Shown piece after piece: positions 35,831 to 46,922 of a stretch of DNA of 64,000 bases. The position numbers and the translations under genes were made by a program. The stretch comes from Onchocerca volvulus (taxonomy: Eukaryota; Nematoda; Chromadorea; Rhabditida; Onchocercidae). Under the pieces are notes generated by a model. It saw nothing but the letters and a program-made list of their open reading frames with translations, was not told where the DNA came from and made no database searches. Position 1 is the first letter of the stretch. Each line of letters begins with the position of its first letter. The stretch is taken from assembly GCA_000499405.2 (NCBI GenBank), contig HG738138.1:8926888-8990887 (forward strand). The letters run 5' to 3'.

Positions 35831-37961
35831 CAGCTTAGGGCTAGTGTTACCGTTTACCGTTTACGAGGTTGCCAAGCAACACTGCCTGGACACCGAAGAG
35901 ACATAAGCTTTCTCTGTATCGTTGAATGATAAGAACATAGTAAGTAGATCGATGCAGAATCTAGAATGATCAAAATTTAATAGATGTACAACAGAGATAT
36001 ATCACTTTCAGCCATGCCAAAGGGAATGGGTTATTCGCATCCCGGATCGTTATGTATCTAACGGAGCAGTAGCTCGGAAAATAATGGACCTCGGAGAAAT
36101 GAATCTCGAAGTGGAACTGGAAGATGAAGACCAAGAATGTATACACCTCTAATGCCCATGTTCAATTCTTCCCTTCTTTTACATCTCTTGAAATTCATTA
36201 AAAGGAACGACCGAGTTCTCTTTAATAAGCTTCATACACCACTTCTGATTAATATAGCTTTCCGTAGCAGACAAGAGATATCTTGGAAATCAACCCAGCA
36301 TGCTCGATTTAGAATTCATAGACCACAAAATTAGAGCAACTGGACTAGAAGTCACGGGTCTTGAAGAATTCATTATGCAACCGCGTGATAATCATCACCT
36401 TACTCAAAGTCGCGGCATGAAAAACATGATCCTAGCTAACTATGGTTGTTGGACATGGCTTAGTTGCTAAAATTCAAAAAAGTCACGCTAGTAGTGTAGT
36501 GACAGGTGATCATATGGATGCGATATCATTCCTTCGAAAGTTAAGACCATAAACAGAACAAATGGGTAGAAAAGAGAAAATTCTGTCCTGTCTGACTAAT
36601 CGCTTATGGACAAATATTCCACTTTATTAACTCATTGATTTAAAAATAAAATTTTAGTAAAATCAGAAGTCGGAATTAAGTTTGCAAGAAGGAAGGTGAT
36701 GTACAGCACGAAATAAATATTGCAACGCTAGGTCGAGTACCTCATAAGTTTTCATAAGTCTCACAACTTTGAAAATCAACTACCCATATTTTTAAACTAC
36801 GCGTGTAACATCTTAAGCTTGATCTATTCACAGAATCATTTGATCATTATAAGTTCCTAATTCCCTTTCGAGATTTCCAGTTCATTTTGACCCTTAAGTT
36901 GGCTTAAGGGATGAACTGGAAATCCCTGGGTCCTTAAACGGTTAATGTACACAAACAATTCGGGCTGACCAAAACAATGAAGGTATGAATTACTCTCTTC
37001 CTCCGATAATTACTGAAAAAACAAATAAGGTGGCTCATATACAGTAATTTATATGAAATAATCTATACAGAAAAATTGGATGATCTAAATATTTAATTCA
37101 ATAAGTGAAAAACAGCACATTATGATTACCCGGAATGGATCTGGGATTTCGCATCATTTCAGTTCATAGATGTATTACATACAGATCCACTACTGCGCAA
37201 TAAATATCTTTAAGAAAATGGTTATAAAAATCACATGCTGAAGGCACTGTCTTCAAGTTGGATTGATCAAATCCAGCAAAAAAGAGTAACTACTTTGAAG
37301 CAAATCAGATGAATTTAAACAAATAGTGCAAATGCTTTTTGAGAGCACTGCTATAAAGTACAACAAAAAAAGTAAAAGAAACATCTTAGCACACAGTGGC
37401 ATAAGACAAAATTTGTTAATAGTGGTGAATAGGAGGACACTATTTGCAATAATTTTCTTGAGTTAAAGTTTTAAAACCAAAATTTCATATCGCAAAAAGA
37501 CTAAAGCCATCATTCTGCAAGCAACTTTTGGTATAATAAACGAAAGTAAGGTTGGGATTCAATTTTTTTTTATGCTTTTGAGAAATTTTTATTTGGGAAT
37601 ATTAAAATCGAATGCCTGAATCAAGCAAACCGTATGTGAGTGTCAAAATCAGTAATGCACAATGAATATAATTGAAATCAGTTGAATCAACATAATGCAT
37701 CTCTCTTAAATCAAAAAATTGGAAAATTTTTCCATTGAAAAGATAAAAAGAAAAGCCCTTCATTCAGAATATTTGTTGAAGTTAGCATATTCTGCAAAAT
37801 TCCCAAGTAATCGCAAATTCCATGACAAATTCATGTCACCAATAATTTTGAAACAGAGCAGCCAAACCAAAGAACTTTCCGACCACTGTTAATATATTTT
37901 AGTTTTCAGTACTGTACAAAGTTTTGCAAAACAAACAGTTGCGCAGATGGAAATGCAAATA
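35831..37961. other. Intergenic between gap region and tetraspanin
   Basis: No recognised gene. A short open segment after ATG at 36014 (MPKGMGYSHPGS) is soon stopped. A 53-base hairpin (36872-36924) is listed separately. An AATAAA on the minus strand near 37588 could serve the tetraspanin transcript. Confidence 0.4.
36872..36924. repeat. Short near-perfect hairpin
   Basis: GATTTCCAGTTCAT and CCCTTAAG on the left are both matched in reverse complement on the right (CTTAAGGG, ATGAACTGGAAATC), with a five-base bulge on the left arm and a four-base loop. Could be a small transposon remnant or a small-RNA precursor; no expression evidence. Confidence 0.7.
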
Positions 37962-40900
37962 TTAGACAACAGGCTCATAGCTTACAAGATCAGATTGCTC
38001 CAAAATCCACCGCTGTGTCCGATTTTCGGTTGTCGTCTTGGGTGCTGAAGCGATAGTCACTGAACGTCTTCGTTGCTTCTGCTTATTGGGAGGGGCTACT
38101 GTTGATGTTCCTGGAAGGTGTCATAAGATAATAGATTTCATAACTTCAAACGATGAACTCATCAAGGTCTCACTTTCTTACCTACAAGTCAATCGATATT
38201 GTCCTAATACATTGCTCTTATTCGAAATTTGTTGTTGAGGTTTTCAGGATCAGAAAAGCTCAGAAGATAGAAGTAGCTGTCCCGCAGTACAAAGAGACCA
38301 AATGGGTTGGATGTCGCCAGGAAGTTTGAATAGTTAGAAAGAACAAAAGCTCGGGAAGTTAAGGAAATACACCCTTTGAGTAACAACTGACCCAATAATG
38401 ACTTAGGGGGTCATTTGTCCTTATTAGATTTCTTTTTATCATATCCACTGCGGTAACATATAATCTTGGAAATACTTCAATGATATTTATCCGGAAGTGT
38501 TGAGAAAGAAACTTATTTAATGTACAATGATTATATGCAAATTTCGGTTAGGACTCCTAAGACATGAGCGGGACAATAAAAAAAAGTAAATGTTTGTTAA
38601 TGAAAAGGAAGTATTCCGCCGTAAGTCTCTCCTTTCGTCGTATCGCTACTTGAAAGAGGAAAATTCAGAATGAATTTTATCCATGTAGGAGATCCAGAAA
38701 GCGATAATATAAATGTTGTAAAAAAAAAAAAAAAAAAAAAAAAACACTTACCATTCGATATCCTTTGGTGCTGGCTTATTGCCGAGGATGATGTTTGCAC
38801 GATGTGCTTCGATGGTGAATTACTTGTTGGTCGACAGTGTTTTCGATGTCGTCTTACTTCACCATTCTGTGAAGAAGGCTCATGAGGAGGTACTGGTGGT
38901 GGAGACTGCGGAAATTTTGCTAAATTTAAAACAGGAAGTTTCTTTTCTGGCTGAACACCTACAGATGATCGTGGTGGCTCCGTTACTTTGACAGATTCCA
39001 ATCCAAGCTAAAACTTAGAAATCTTTCCTTCTTTTATTTCTAGTAATAAACAAATTTGAAGACCTAAATTTGAAACTAAATATTTACTGAATTCGACAAA
39101 ATATTCATCACTTTAATATTTAATTATCTCAGTTTTCTAAAATACTTTACCTGAACATTCATTCTACTAGGCCTCTGGAGAGATGGTGATTAAACTTTAT
39201 CGAACTAAAGCAGAAAATATATTCTAAAAGCAATCTAAAGATATCCCGTTACGATATATTAAATGAGAATCACGAGACCAAAACAAACTGACAGTTTATT
39301 CAGCAAAGGGGTTGGCTAACTGACATCGATTGTTTGATCTTTCTTTGTTTCTTTCTTGACATTTCAAATGGTTTAATTACTTGACAAATTTCATTAGAAT
39401 TCGGAAAATGTTCAATGTCTACTAAAAATATAGTGTTCATTTAAATATTCTGATTTATTTCAAGCATGTAAAGAGTCAAATTTATTTTAAGCATGTAAAG
39501 AATTTTAAAGGCTTTGTACATGACTATCTGCAGCACATAATTTCTATCTTCAAGATCTCTGAACATTCAGTGGAATTTGTTTTTTACGATGAACTTTGCT
39601 GGTGAGCCATAATCCTCGCCTGCTTCTTTCACTAGTGGAACTATGGGATCAGAATATTGAAATGAACACTATATTTTTAATAGACACCGAACATTTTCCG
39701 AGTTCCAGTGAAATTTGTTAAGCAATTAAACCATTTGAAATGTCAAGAAAGAAACAAAAGAAAGGTCAAACAATAACTGCCTCGAAATATTTTAATCGAA
39801 TTGTGAATCTGATAAAAAAAACCGACGAACATCGATGGCAGTTGCACTACCGTCCGAAGTTTGACCCGTACTATGCCGTAGAGCACCGGTAGAACGTTTG
39901 GGTTCATTGGCAGTAATTGTTATGGCAGTTGTATATGGGTCACGGAAACGAATTCGTTCATTGCGTCTACGACGCCGTTCGCAACGACGAGCTTCACGTT
40001 CCAGCAAATATCGTTGGTGATCGATTTGTTTGGCCAAGATATTTGATAAACATACTGATATGCACTGCAAATAAACAATGCAACTGCTGTAATAGGAAGG
40101 AAATATTTGGATATGCTTCATGCAGCTTTTGAGAAGAGCAGTGCCTCAAAATAGAACACTGACTGATTTGCAAATTTGTGCCTTCTCGAACTAACATTTT
40201 TACAGAAATAAGCTGGAAGAAATCTCTGCAATAATTCAATTCTTTTCATAAGGAAAACACACAACAGGAATAATGATGATGGTGACAGCGGCACCGACAT
40301 GTATGGCATGACTTTCGAAAAGTATCCGCAAAGGTTGCAAACATCCGCGTGTATGCAAATCAGCTTCCAGCTCTTGAGGTCGTTTTGTTTGTGCATTCTG
40401 CCAACACTGCAATGACCGCATCGCTGGTAATAAAGGATTGGTAGAACCAGCGGCTGCTTCTGATACCTGTTATTTTTTCACAATGAGGTTATTCGTAAAG
40501 TAAGATTAATGTTTTGGTATAAGAAGTGACCAACATATGATATCAAATATTATTCTCTCTCATTGAAGCATAAATCTCTTTAACTGCTTAAAAACGCGCA
40601 AAACTTCTCTTTCTAATGGCTTAAAAATAAATGCAGTTCAGCAAAAGTTTATATTTTTTCTGTTGCGGTTGAGGAAAATAATTGGCAAAATGGAAACAAC
40701 TTTTTATAATTTGCATTAGCAGTACTCTCAACATGGAAAATTTATTATAAGTTTTGAAAAATACTCTGTTAGAATCTGAAATTTACCACAGATCGTTTGC
40801 AGCAGCTGAATGGTACACCACATTTTTCTGGATAAGGATTTGCTGAATTGCAATTAAACTGATCCGAGAGCTGCCAGTCTCGATAACCTTGTGAAGTTGA

Positions 40901-42976
40901 TGATACACCGCAACATTCAAGCTGCAATGTCAAGCTTGGATAATTGGGACCTGATAGGGGGATCGATACATAGACTTAATATCTCTCGTCTTTTTTTTTT
41001 CCCATATAGATTGATATCTTTAGTAGTTAAAAATCTGAATATGAGAATTAAATTCGGGAACGCTTTAGCAATTTTTACAAAGATACCAATGCGACTATTG
41101 CAACTGTTGCCAGTCTTCTATACATTTTTCCATGCTGTTAGGCAGACTAGTATAGCTACTGTTCAATAACTTAACGCTTCTGAACTACTTCAAAACTCTA
41201 CAATTAATTTGCACGGTGTCTTTAAGCAAAAAAATTGCCATACATCTTTTTCCATTACTTCCTATAAAGTTCAAAGCATTACTTCCTAAAGTTCAAATCT
41301 GTTTTGTTATATCTACTGCGTCCTCGTTTGATCATTGACACATTTTTTCTACACTATAATTATCAACTCCCACATTCCCAATATTGTAGTTTTTATGAAT
41401 GATAAAACTTTCTTTTTTTTTTTTCTTCCTTTTCATGAATCTTATCATAGTTGATGAGATTTCATCTATTTTTTCATTAGCAAAATTCTTTAAACTTTTT
41501 TGATAAAATATTCTTTTCACTGTGTAAGTTCCTCATTTTTTTCTTTTTTTAAAATTAAATTCAAGAAAAGTGGCGTTTTCCTTTTCGCTTCCCTACAGCA
41601 ACTTCAGTACCACATTTTCTTAATTTGATGAATATGCTGCTAAGATTTGCATATAATTTAACTTTAAAAAATCTATTCAAACATTTTTTTTTCGACTGAT
41701 TAACGTCATCAGCAAAATTTGGGTCAATTTCTATAAAATTTCCTGTCTGTTTTACTGCATGTATAATTTTCATGCGTTATTGTAATAATTATTGAAATTG
41801 GAAACACAACGCGAAAAACAAAAAAAGTTACCTGTTCTTGAATATAATCCACAAAATCAGCTAAATTTCTGTTGGTATGATAATTTTTAACTGAGTAAAT
41901 AAGTATACTGTGCGCCGAAAGACCTTCCGTTGTATCGGAATAGAATAATATAAATAATAAAAATGTGAGTATTACAATAACAATATAGCAGAAAAAAACA
42001 CTGAGTGCAAACTGAAATTTTAGAAATGGATTTTAAAAAATTATTGTAATAGATTTAACAGAAGTTTCGTTCTCATTGTACCATATTATAAACTGCTTAG
42101 AAAACTTTAATGCATGATTTGCTGATCATAGTTATTTTTCAAATCACACTGATCTGAAGATAAGCTATTATTATTATTAGATTCCAGTTTTTCAAACGAC
42201 TTGAAAAAAACTTCATCTTTTCAAGAAGTTTAAAAAGAAAAGTGGTTAACCGTTTTGAGCAGTGCAATATTATCTCTCAGAGCACCAAGGGATCCCATTA
42301 ATGAAACAGTGCATATGGCAAGCCCAATTATAGTAAGCACAACAGCCGGATTTAGGAATACATCCGCCCATTCAGCTATCGGTCGTGGATCCTTGATACA
42401 CAAATATACGCCGAGTGCCAAACACGTTACACCGATAAGCTGAAATTATAATTGCGGACTTGTTTGCGAAATCATAACTATTCATGATATACTGATTCGG
42501 AAGTCTAGACTGGTCCTGTAGTCTTTAGAATTGAATTAATAATCCAAATTTTATGCCAGCTAGCTCAAAAGATTAAAACAAAGCTGACATCGTTTTATTC
42601 TACTTTGTGCTTTTTTACTTAGAAGATCTTTGGAATGAGCTTCAAATTCGAGAACCAGAACAATTTTATTTCATTTTCTATCCAGCTTAAAGTTAAATCC
42701 TTTCATTTGCTTAGTTTACCAATTTGTCTTCTGATCTAAAATTATCAATAAATGTTTTGCAAATAAAACAAACACCACACAAGTATATTAACGTACAAAG
42801 ACTAAGAAATTGGCAATGAAACAGAGCCATTTGAGGGGCGCACAAATTTCTTGGCGTGGTTTACGTTTTTTCGGTTCGCTTAACAAATGTTTTCTACGGT
42901 TGTGATTGATGGCCGTCGGCTGCAGGCCAAAACGGCCGTACTCCACCGACGGCATCAGAAGGTGCTTTTCCTCCAC
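37962..42976 (-). CDS. TspanC8-type tetraspanin with long C-terminal tail
   Basis: Tetraspanins of the C8 group bind and traffic the ADAM10 protease; the C. elegans members TSP-12 and TSP-14 affect Notch and BMP signalling. Nine phase-consistent minus-strand exons: 42797-42976, 42251-42439, 41832-42011, 40787-40921, 40266-40466, 39823-40064, 39151-39172, 38752-39007, 37962-38110. Four membrane helices are visible. The GALRDNIALLK loop matches the family. The large extracellular loop has CCGVSS, a Cys in QFNCNSANPYPEKCGVPFSC and CCK, plus later Cys in SLQCWQ and TRGCLQ, giving the eight-Cys pattern. After helix 4 comes a basic stretch (REARRCERRRRRNERIRF) and a tail of about 230 residues, Pro/Ser-rich, ending SYEPVV. 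The 22-base exon 7 relies on an AGAG acceptor; reading through exon 6 instead would stop at 39792 and give a short-tailed form. Which C. elegans paralogue it matches is unresolved. Confidence 0.87.
38719..38744. repeat. Poly-A run in tetraspanin intron 8
   Basis: About 25 consecutive A (plus strand), that is T on the transcribed strand, immediately after the exon 8 donor. Confidence 0.85.
39329..39774. repeat. Foldback inverted repeat inside a tetraspanin intron
   Basis: The left arm (39329-39454) and right arm (39648-39774) are reverse complements with only scattered mismatches; the shared core TTTCTTTCTTGACATTTC (left) is exact. The 193-base centre holds a 27-base tandem duplication (39453-39479 and 39480-39502, second copy partial). 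No coding capacity. It lies about 50 bases past the exon 6 donor. A non-autonomous transposon (MITE/foldback) is the likeliest reading, although no target duplication was recognised. Confidence 0.82.
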
Positions 42977-45900
42977 TCCAAAAAAAAATGTGAGCCTGAA
43001 AACAAACCAAATCTAATCATTTAAGTTTTAGCATTAAAATTACTGGCTAAACGAGAAGGAAAATTAGATGATCACTTATGAATATGTTAAACAGGTTCGA
43101 TTTCAAGGATGACGAGGAATGACGCTGATGTCTAATTTTGACGCAGTGACATAATATTGTTTTGCTGTCGTTTTCAAACAATAAACACTTTGTTACTCCA
43201 TTAGATTTGTACGTGTTTGTTCGTGTCTGCATATGTTTAAATATTGATTAGAAGTACTGAAGTTGATTTTTAAATGAACAAAACATTAACCAGTTAGAAA
43301 TATGACATATGAAACATGGAAATTGATTCCCAATTCATTTCTCCTTGTTTCATCAAAATGTAAAATGCGTTCTTCATTTCACTTCATTTAAGCTATTCGA
43401 ACAATCAGATTGCTAAAACACCGGAAATTCAAATTATATGATTACATGTCTTACAAACTAAAAAAAAAACTATGTATGATTAGAAGTACTGAAGTTGATT
43501 ACATATCTATAAAATATTGAAAAGACAACATCCCCCAGTTTGAAAGATAAGGAAGTATTTTTTTTTTTTTTTTTTTTTTAGGCTATTTCTTCAAGCTTCC
43601 TAACAGAAAATTTATCATAAATCCTGCAGATATGTTATTAAGGAATAGAAATCGCTCAGATGATTAGTAACAAGAATTGCGAGGGTTGACTTTTGCTCCA
43701 ATTGAGACTCTAATGCGTCAACTGTGAAAAAATATGTCTTGAAAAGTTATATGAAAGGATGATGATGACCAAGTATGAACACTGTCTGATCCTAAAACAG
43801 TTCAAATGTTTTCAATGCAGAAGCTTGAAAAGAAAAGGCATATTCTAAATAATTACTCTTACGAGAAATTATATTCTGTACCGTAATAATAACATAATTT
43901 TTGGTCTCAGAAAAACTTATTCAGTAGTTCGCAAATTAAAATAAGAAAACAAGTTAATGAGTGCTAATTATACGAAACAAATCGAATTTATACTGATTAA
44001 TATATATAATGATTAACACACTAAGACGATCGAATTCTGTCAAAAAACAATTTTGAATTAAGAGAGAAGTATTATCGCAACTCTATAAAAGTTTCCAGTA
44101 GTGTTTAATAGTAGATTGAGATGCTAAGCTAATTCATTTCAAACTTAACGTGCTATGGTGTTTTTTTTTTTCTTTGTAATTATAAGAATAAAATATTAAG
44201 CAAAGAAGGCGGTGGGAACCTACATATGTCAAAGGAATTGATTTTAGACCCCCCCTCCCAATGCCGCAAAATTTTGGAAACTCGAAAAGCAAACCTATAA
44301 AACATTTGCTTCACTGTATTCTCTGGAACTGAGTTATAAAAAGACTTCTTGAAACAAAAATATTGTTGGATGCAACGTAAACAATGAAACAGAATCATAC
44401 AGCTCTTTACTGATATATAATGAAACAAAGTTAAATAAAATGTGCATTTAAAAACTGGTGCAAAACCATCTAGATAAAGAAAAGAAAACGATAACACTGA
44501 TGAAGCACTATTGTTGAAAAATTTAAAAAATTTGTTGGTTTGTAAAATTAAGCAAAAGATTGAAAGAACAGACAAAAGTAGACTGTGTATAACGGATAGA
44601 TAAAACTTTTTTCTTTGTTCTGCCAAAATACAAAGCAAGGTAAAAGGCATGTTTAGGAAAAAATGCCTTCCATTAGTATCACCCGAAAATTTTACTTCTT
44701 TTTTTCAAATAAAACTGTCATTTTACATAAAATAAAGACAAGTCTTTTCTGACCAATTAACAACTACTTTTGCCATTCTTTTCTTCCTCCTCCGCCTCTC
44801 TCTGTTTATTCCCAGTGATAAGGAAGGTCGAATTCCTCACTGCTAAAGATTAATCTTTTGAAAATTTGTTCTCGTAAATTAAAAAGGAGACACAAAGAGT
44901 AACAACAACACGAGTGTCTGCCCAGCACCAGTCAAAGAATCACTTCCTTACAAAAATATTGAGATCATTCTGAAGAATGATACACAAACACGGACAAGGG
45001 ACACCAATGATAGAAGTAGACAGAAAACAAAATTAGTTTTTTCAAGATGAATATGATGAAGGGCAACGAACAAAATTTTTTTAGGTGAGTGCTGTAGTTA
45101 ACCTCACTGATTTTTCAATAAATATAGTATTAAAAACTTTCTTAAATATCTTTGAATTAGAAAGAATTCTTCGAAATTTACAGAACATGTATATAACATC
45201 ATAGAATCCAGTTGTAATGTAAAGTTTCAGGAAAATCGATAAAAGAAATTTAGAAATTTAATAGAAAGATGTACAATTTGAAGAACTGCCAAAATGAGAA
45301 CAGGTTCCCAGAGAAAATAATTTTACTTTCCATAATTCCATAATCAAAACTACCGCAGGGTATTTTTGATAGGCTTCACAATAAGAACTAATTTTATTCC
45401 ACTGACTGTTGAATCTTTTTTTTTTTCACTAAATTGAAATAATATAAATTTAATGTAAACGAAGTTATTGCCAGAAATAAACAGAATTAGAAAAAATTAC
45501 TAAAAAACTTCCTAAGAATCTTGCTTGCCCATCCTTACTTCTTTTTTCTCTTTAATCAGTTTCACCAATTAGTTAATTACAATTTGTTAAAGAAATAATA
45601 AATTAATAAAAATTTTGGGACATGATTGTTTGTAAGATCTCGGGAGAAAATTCTGCCCTTCAAACTGAACTGGAAAAGGAACCAAAGAACTTTTAGGCTG
45701 TACATAACAACATTAGGCAAATTTATTCACTGCCGATATTGATATCCAAAATGAAGTGGAACTGCCTGAATTTGGAGACAGTCGCTTCAGAGTATTGTAA
45801 TCTTACAATATCACTATATTAGACAGAGTGTATGTACATGGCAATGTGGTTTGAAAGGCCAATTAATCAACCGCAGTGACATTCAACATCGAGTTCTCTC

Positions 45901-46174
45901 TCTCCCCGTCGCTTCTTCTCGTATGGATCGCATATTTATAATTCTCAACAACTCTTGATGGATAGATAAATATACAAACAGGTTGACCGATCAGCTAGAA
46001 AGTAATTATGTATAACATCCCAAACAACTGACTCAAGCGTAAGCAATCATTGGAGTGACAGTTCGGAGATGATTCGAATTGATGATAAAAAATCATTTTA
46101 CATAGACAGCGCGTATTTAAAGGACGGATGATAGTAGTAGCTATTCTGAAAAAAATCCTTCGTCGGTTTTGGAA
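42977..46174. other. Tetraspanin 5' flank and gene-poor region
   Basis: No gene recognised. It holds a 23-base exact direct repeat (43246-43268 and 43478-43500, core GATTAGAAGTACTGAAG), a T-run of about 21 bases near 43558, and a 156-codon open frame on the minus strand (44180-44650) without recognised similarity. Confidence 0.4.
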
Positions 46175-46922
46175 TCTCTATAAATAAAAATGTATATGTT
46201 CGTTGTTTATTTCTATACAATTGTCGCTGAAATCGCGAGGAGCACCAGGGAAGAAGTGATTTTTTGTTTTCCAAATGTATCTCTTGTTTGTTTGTGTGGA
46301 TATATTCCTTTATTTACAGGTCAAACGGCTTTGTAACTTTGTTCTTTGTTGTAGACAAGATCACGCGCCAAAAAAGAATCGCTCTCATGCGCTAAAATTG
46401 GCGCCTTATTGTGGATTAAATTCTAGCGGGATCCTCCCTCTATAAATAAGGAGAGGGTCCTGACCATGGGATCATTGTCAAAGGATGTGCTACCGCGAGG
46501 TCAATTGGTTGTATTGATATTGTATTTGTAGTGTATTTCCTGTTATCATATTTCATAATAAAGGTTTAATTACCCAAGTTTGAGGTTTCGAGAACAACAC
46601 AACAAGAAAGAAGAATTCTCAGTAATTGTCACGGTTAAGAAGACAATTCTAGAACCCACAATTATTGTCACGGTCATAGAAGATCTGCGACAACAATGTT
46701 TCAAATTCTTCAGCGATTGATTTGAATTTTGATACAACGTTGCATTAGAATAGGGGCGCGAACATTTACATTAAGAACTTTCTTAAGTAAATGTAAATGT
46801 TTTTTTAGGCGCGTGTTGAGGAACTTCCGGAGATTTAAGATTTTGAACAAACGAACATTAACATTTTTATTTATGGAGGCTAGCTGGATCCTACCATGTT
46901 TTGCTTGGCTGGGTCCAGCTAG
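46175..46922 (+). mobile_element. Non-autonomous Helitron-like element
   Basis: The left end is TCTCTATAAATAAAAATG followed by TGTTTGTT-like sequence, as in many Helitron 5' ends. The right end is a hairpin (CTAGCTGGATCC with GGGTCCAGCTAG, 46880-46922) ending CTAG. The flanks are A on the left and T on the right, the expected insertion between A and T, with no target duplication. Inside are a second hairpin (ACATTTACATT with AATGTAAATGT, about 46765-46805), a TATAAATAAGG box and AATAAA near 46556, but no Rep/helicase coding sequence. A solo LTR was considered because of the TATA and poly(A) signals; the termini fit a Helitron better. Confidence 0.6.

Noticed and set aside
44180..44650. 156-codon open frame on the minus strand, the longest uninterrupted frame here
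   Set aside because: Composition is Phe/Leu/Ser-heavy as expected from AT-rich DNA, with no recognised domain, no splice partners and no acceptor before the ATG. Kept only as an unexplained frame.
46440..46620. Solo LTR of a retrotransposon (TATAAATAAGG and AATAAA)
   Set aside because: No TG...CA ends or target duplication could be set; the Helitron-type termini explain the borders better.
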